64,000 nt of DNA, taken from Artocarpus heterophyllus. Taxonomy: Eukaryota > Streptophyta > Magnoliopsida > Rosales > Moraceae. Shown here in pieces: positions 61,526 to 64,000 of the stretch. The first letter of the stretch is position 1. Each line of letters opens with the position of its first letter. The notes beneath the pieces are model-generated. The model saw only the letters and a list, made by a program, of their open reading frames with translations. It was not told the DNA's origin and did no database searches. The translations under genes and the position numbers were made by a program. The stretch lies in assembly GCA_025403435.1 (NCBI GenBank), contig CM046333.1, positions 13,231,770-13,295,769 on the forward strand, given 5' to 3'.

Positions 61526-63871
61526 TGTAACGCCCCTATGTGGGGGTTAACAGTTTTTAATGAGATAAAATAAAAATAAATAATAAAAGTAAAACCTTAA
61601 AATAAAATTTGCCCGGGACTTAAATGAAAACTCTCAACTCAAAAATAAAAATATAAACGACAAATAAACCACAGTTTAATGTAGCACCTTAAATTTAATA
61701 ATATAAACTGTTGTCATCATCATTTTATCCCTCAACACATTGTAATACAGTCACAGAAAGTAACAATTGATGCTTACATTATCATGAAGAACATTCTCAA
61801 CAATTGAAGCAGTCCCAATGTAATATAGCTACATCACTTCCTCAACTATATTTCTCGTAGCCACCTCACACTTAGTGAGTCCTGAAAAGATATAAACATA
61901 AGGGAATGAGCAACACTATGCTCAGTAGAGAAAGCCATTACTCACCTCTATCATTACCACATTAAAATCTGCATGGTTAGTAGGTACATCATATTCCAGA
62001 TTATGAGGTTTATTATGATCACATCTTATGGATACCGTAGTTAATCATTACCAAGTGTCATAATTACACATTTATACAAATATTACCAATCATCATTGTT
62101 CCTAGGTATCCATGTTAAATTGAGTATCACTCAACTCATCGAAACCCAAATGGGCGCACTTGATCACCCTATAAACATTCCAAGGGTGTTCCGGTGAGGG
62201 GACATCAAGCCCCGAGTCCTCACCAAATCGATTCCTGTACAGTGTGTTCTGGGACTTTCAACCCAAGGAAGCGTCATCGCCTTCCCCCTATTTTACCTTT
62301 TAGGGTATTCATGCCCAAGGACGTAACCGTCGCCCTCTTCATGTCTCACAATTTCTCTATATTGAATCATTATCAATAGAGTTAGTTTTCCTAACCATGC
62401 TTCTCAATTTATAACATGTGTCAATTCATTATGTTCCTCGCCGTACAATACAAGACGAGTCCATGTCATAGTTTCATATGTGATACACATATAATATCAG
62501 TTCAACATAGATATATATATTGCAGCAAAACAATCAATTTTAATTCTATAAAAACCTCACAAAAGATGAGTAATAGAATCCCTACCTTTTAAGCTTATCA
62601 ACAGTCTCTTAATCCTGGAATCAATTAACGTTAGCTCCATACTCCCTTGATCCTAAGGCGTGCATAAGGACAATTAAAACTAAAGCACAACATACAACTA
62701 CATTCATAAATAAATCATGTGTAAACCTATCTTACTAGTATGCCATTAAAGCTTTTATATAAATCTCTTTCGAATACCACAGTAAACAATTTTTGTCTTA
62801 ACACAATATAAAATGTAAACAAGTAATCTATAGGTTTTAGTCCCTAATAAGATTCATCAATCACTTAGGATAATATTGGAAAGGTTGCAAGACATTAAAG
62901 AATTAGGTGGTGAGCAAAGATGGGTTCTTGGTTCAGGTTAGCAGCTGGTATACCATAACAAACTGGCAGATTTACTAGTTTCCAATACAAAAATTGAATA
63001 ATTCTTAGAAAATAAAATACAACTCCGATTTAGGTTTATGATAGCTCGTTAGAAAGCCTAGGATGCTACTTTTCAAATATGCAAACCAATTCATAAAATT
63101 CATTTTAATTTAATCTTAGAATTTCAAGAAATAGCCACTGTCCATAGAGGTATTACAAAGTTTAACAATATAAATTTTCTGTCTAGGGCATATACACTTA
63201 GACTTCATACATATGCTCCAAAATAGCAACAAACATATACTTAGGCTTAAGAACGCAAATTTGAATAATCCTTTAGTATAAAAGAAAATTTATAAATGAA
63301 AGACTAAATTTGTTCATAAGATTCTAACCTCGGATTATGGTTAGTTGGAAGCTTGAAATGGCTTCAAAACAGGTTCCTTTACTTCGGTATGACTGAAATT
63401 CTTGCTCAAATGGAGGTGATGGTGGCTGATTTTTATGGCTGCCTTGAAGAAGTTCTCTAAGTATTTTGCTTCAGCAAAGAAATAGAAGAAGAGTGTGGGA
63501 ACCGTGGAAGAGAAAGGAAGAAAAGATGAAGTCTTTGAAGAGAAGTGATAGAAACAATTATAGAGGAGACATGTTGAAGCATGTCACGGAGGAAATAAAG
63601 AAAATGAGGGTCAAGAGTAGTTGGAAAAGATATCCTTATGTCTCATCTAAGACTTTAACACACATAATGCCAATATGACATTTTTGAGATTTATTAGAAG
63701 TTCTAAGGCTTTTTAGTAATCATACTAAATAAATATAAGAGAATTTTAGAAAATTTAAAAATAGATAAAAATAAATATTATAAAATAAATTTAAATGAAG
63801 CAATTTTTTTTTATACATTAAAAGTTAATTTAATTACCTCAATACCCGTTAGGAGAATAACGGGTGTCACA
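61526..63871 (-). repeat. 3' LTR of the third element, with a ~390-bp extra segment
   Basis: 2346 bp. The excess over other copies is 62711-63097, bounded by the 9-bp direct repeat attcataaa (62702-62710 and 63089-63097). The remainder matches the other LTRs. Confidence 0.9.
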
Positions 63872-63889
63872 GCTCTACCCCCCTTAAAG
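63872..63889 (-). other. polypurine tract of the third element
   Basis: Same sequence as 49969-49986, adjacent to the LTR. Confidence 0.8.
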
Positions 63890-64000
63890 AAATTTCGTCC
63901 TCGAAATTTCAATTCTAGCAATACTAGTAAAAATTATGATTCCACTATGATTCCAATTCTGAGTCTAAACCGTTAATGTTGTTTGTCCTCCAAATTTAAG

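Larger units (their letters stand above)
61526..64000 (-). mobile_element. third family member, minus orientation, runs off the window
   Basis: Its 3' LTR is 61526-63871, followed by the polypurine tract and about 110 bp of interior that match 49987-50097 of the first element without visible difference. It is inserted in the second element's leader after ttata (61521-61525); the matching duplication should lie beyond 64000. Whether it carries the LOG-like cargo cannot be seen. Confidence 0.88.

Noticed and set aside
1..64000. CRISPR arrays, tRNA and rRNA genes
   Set aside because: None seen by eye; the spaced repeats present are tandem duplications, MITEs or LTRs.

Overview
The window is nuclear DNA from a flowering plant, most likely a eudicot. 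The evidence is AT-rich intergenic DNA, GT-AG introns, plant-only gene families (UGT85-type glucosyltransferases, an EXORDIUM-like protein, a LOG-type cytokinin enzyme relic), MITEs, and nested LTR retrotransposons with the usual plant initiator-tRNA(Met) primer site. I cannot name the species. No bacterial operon, CRISPR array, rRNA or tRNA gene was seen.

Layout. 1-8.5 kb: gene-poor AT-rich DNA with MITEs and a small old retroelement relic. 8.8-9.7 kb: an intact, intronless EXORDIUM-like secreted-protein gene. 11.8-43.4 kb: a tandem cluster of UGT85-type UDP-glycosyltransferases. Two members look intact, each with one intron at the same phase-1 position (19949-21980 and 33482-35914, + strand). 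Three are dead: a truncated relic at 11.8-12.7 kb (+), and two minus-strand pseudogenes at 36.8-38.9 and 41.3-43.4 kb that arose by a ~4.5-kb tandem duplication. The pseudogenes share a destroyed splice donor, so their common ancestor was probably already dead. Repeats fill the gaps: a MITE family found next to several broken UGT copies, a ~2.6-kb segment bounded by inverted repeats (23.1-25.7 kb), and a decayed Ty3-type element with LTR, primer site and a single-frame gag relic (28.1-32.3 kb).

44.9-64 kb: nested retroelements. A solo LTR (about 2.93 kb after removing the insert, TSD CTTTA) is split by a complete, apparently very young element at 47995-56176 (two 1974-bp LTRs, TSD TATAT, minus orientation). 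This element has no gag-pol. Its 4.2-kb interior instead carries, in element-sense orientation, a 173-codon basic Cys-rich ORF that resembles plant-virus nucleic-acid-binding proteins, followed by an intronless, frameshifted LOG-like sequence. Two more family members follow: one in plus orientation (58709-61525), interrupted by another in minus orientation that starts at 61526 and runs off the window.

The most interesting object is this non-autonomous LTR retrotransposon with a captured LOG-like sequence and a virus-like small ORF. The two live UGT85 genes probably glucosylate small molecules in the cytosol; their acceptors cannot be read from sequence.
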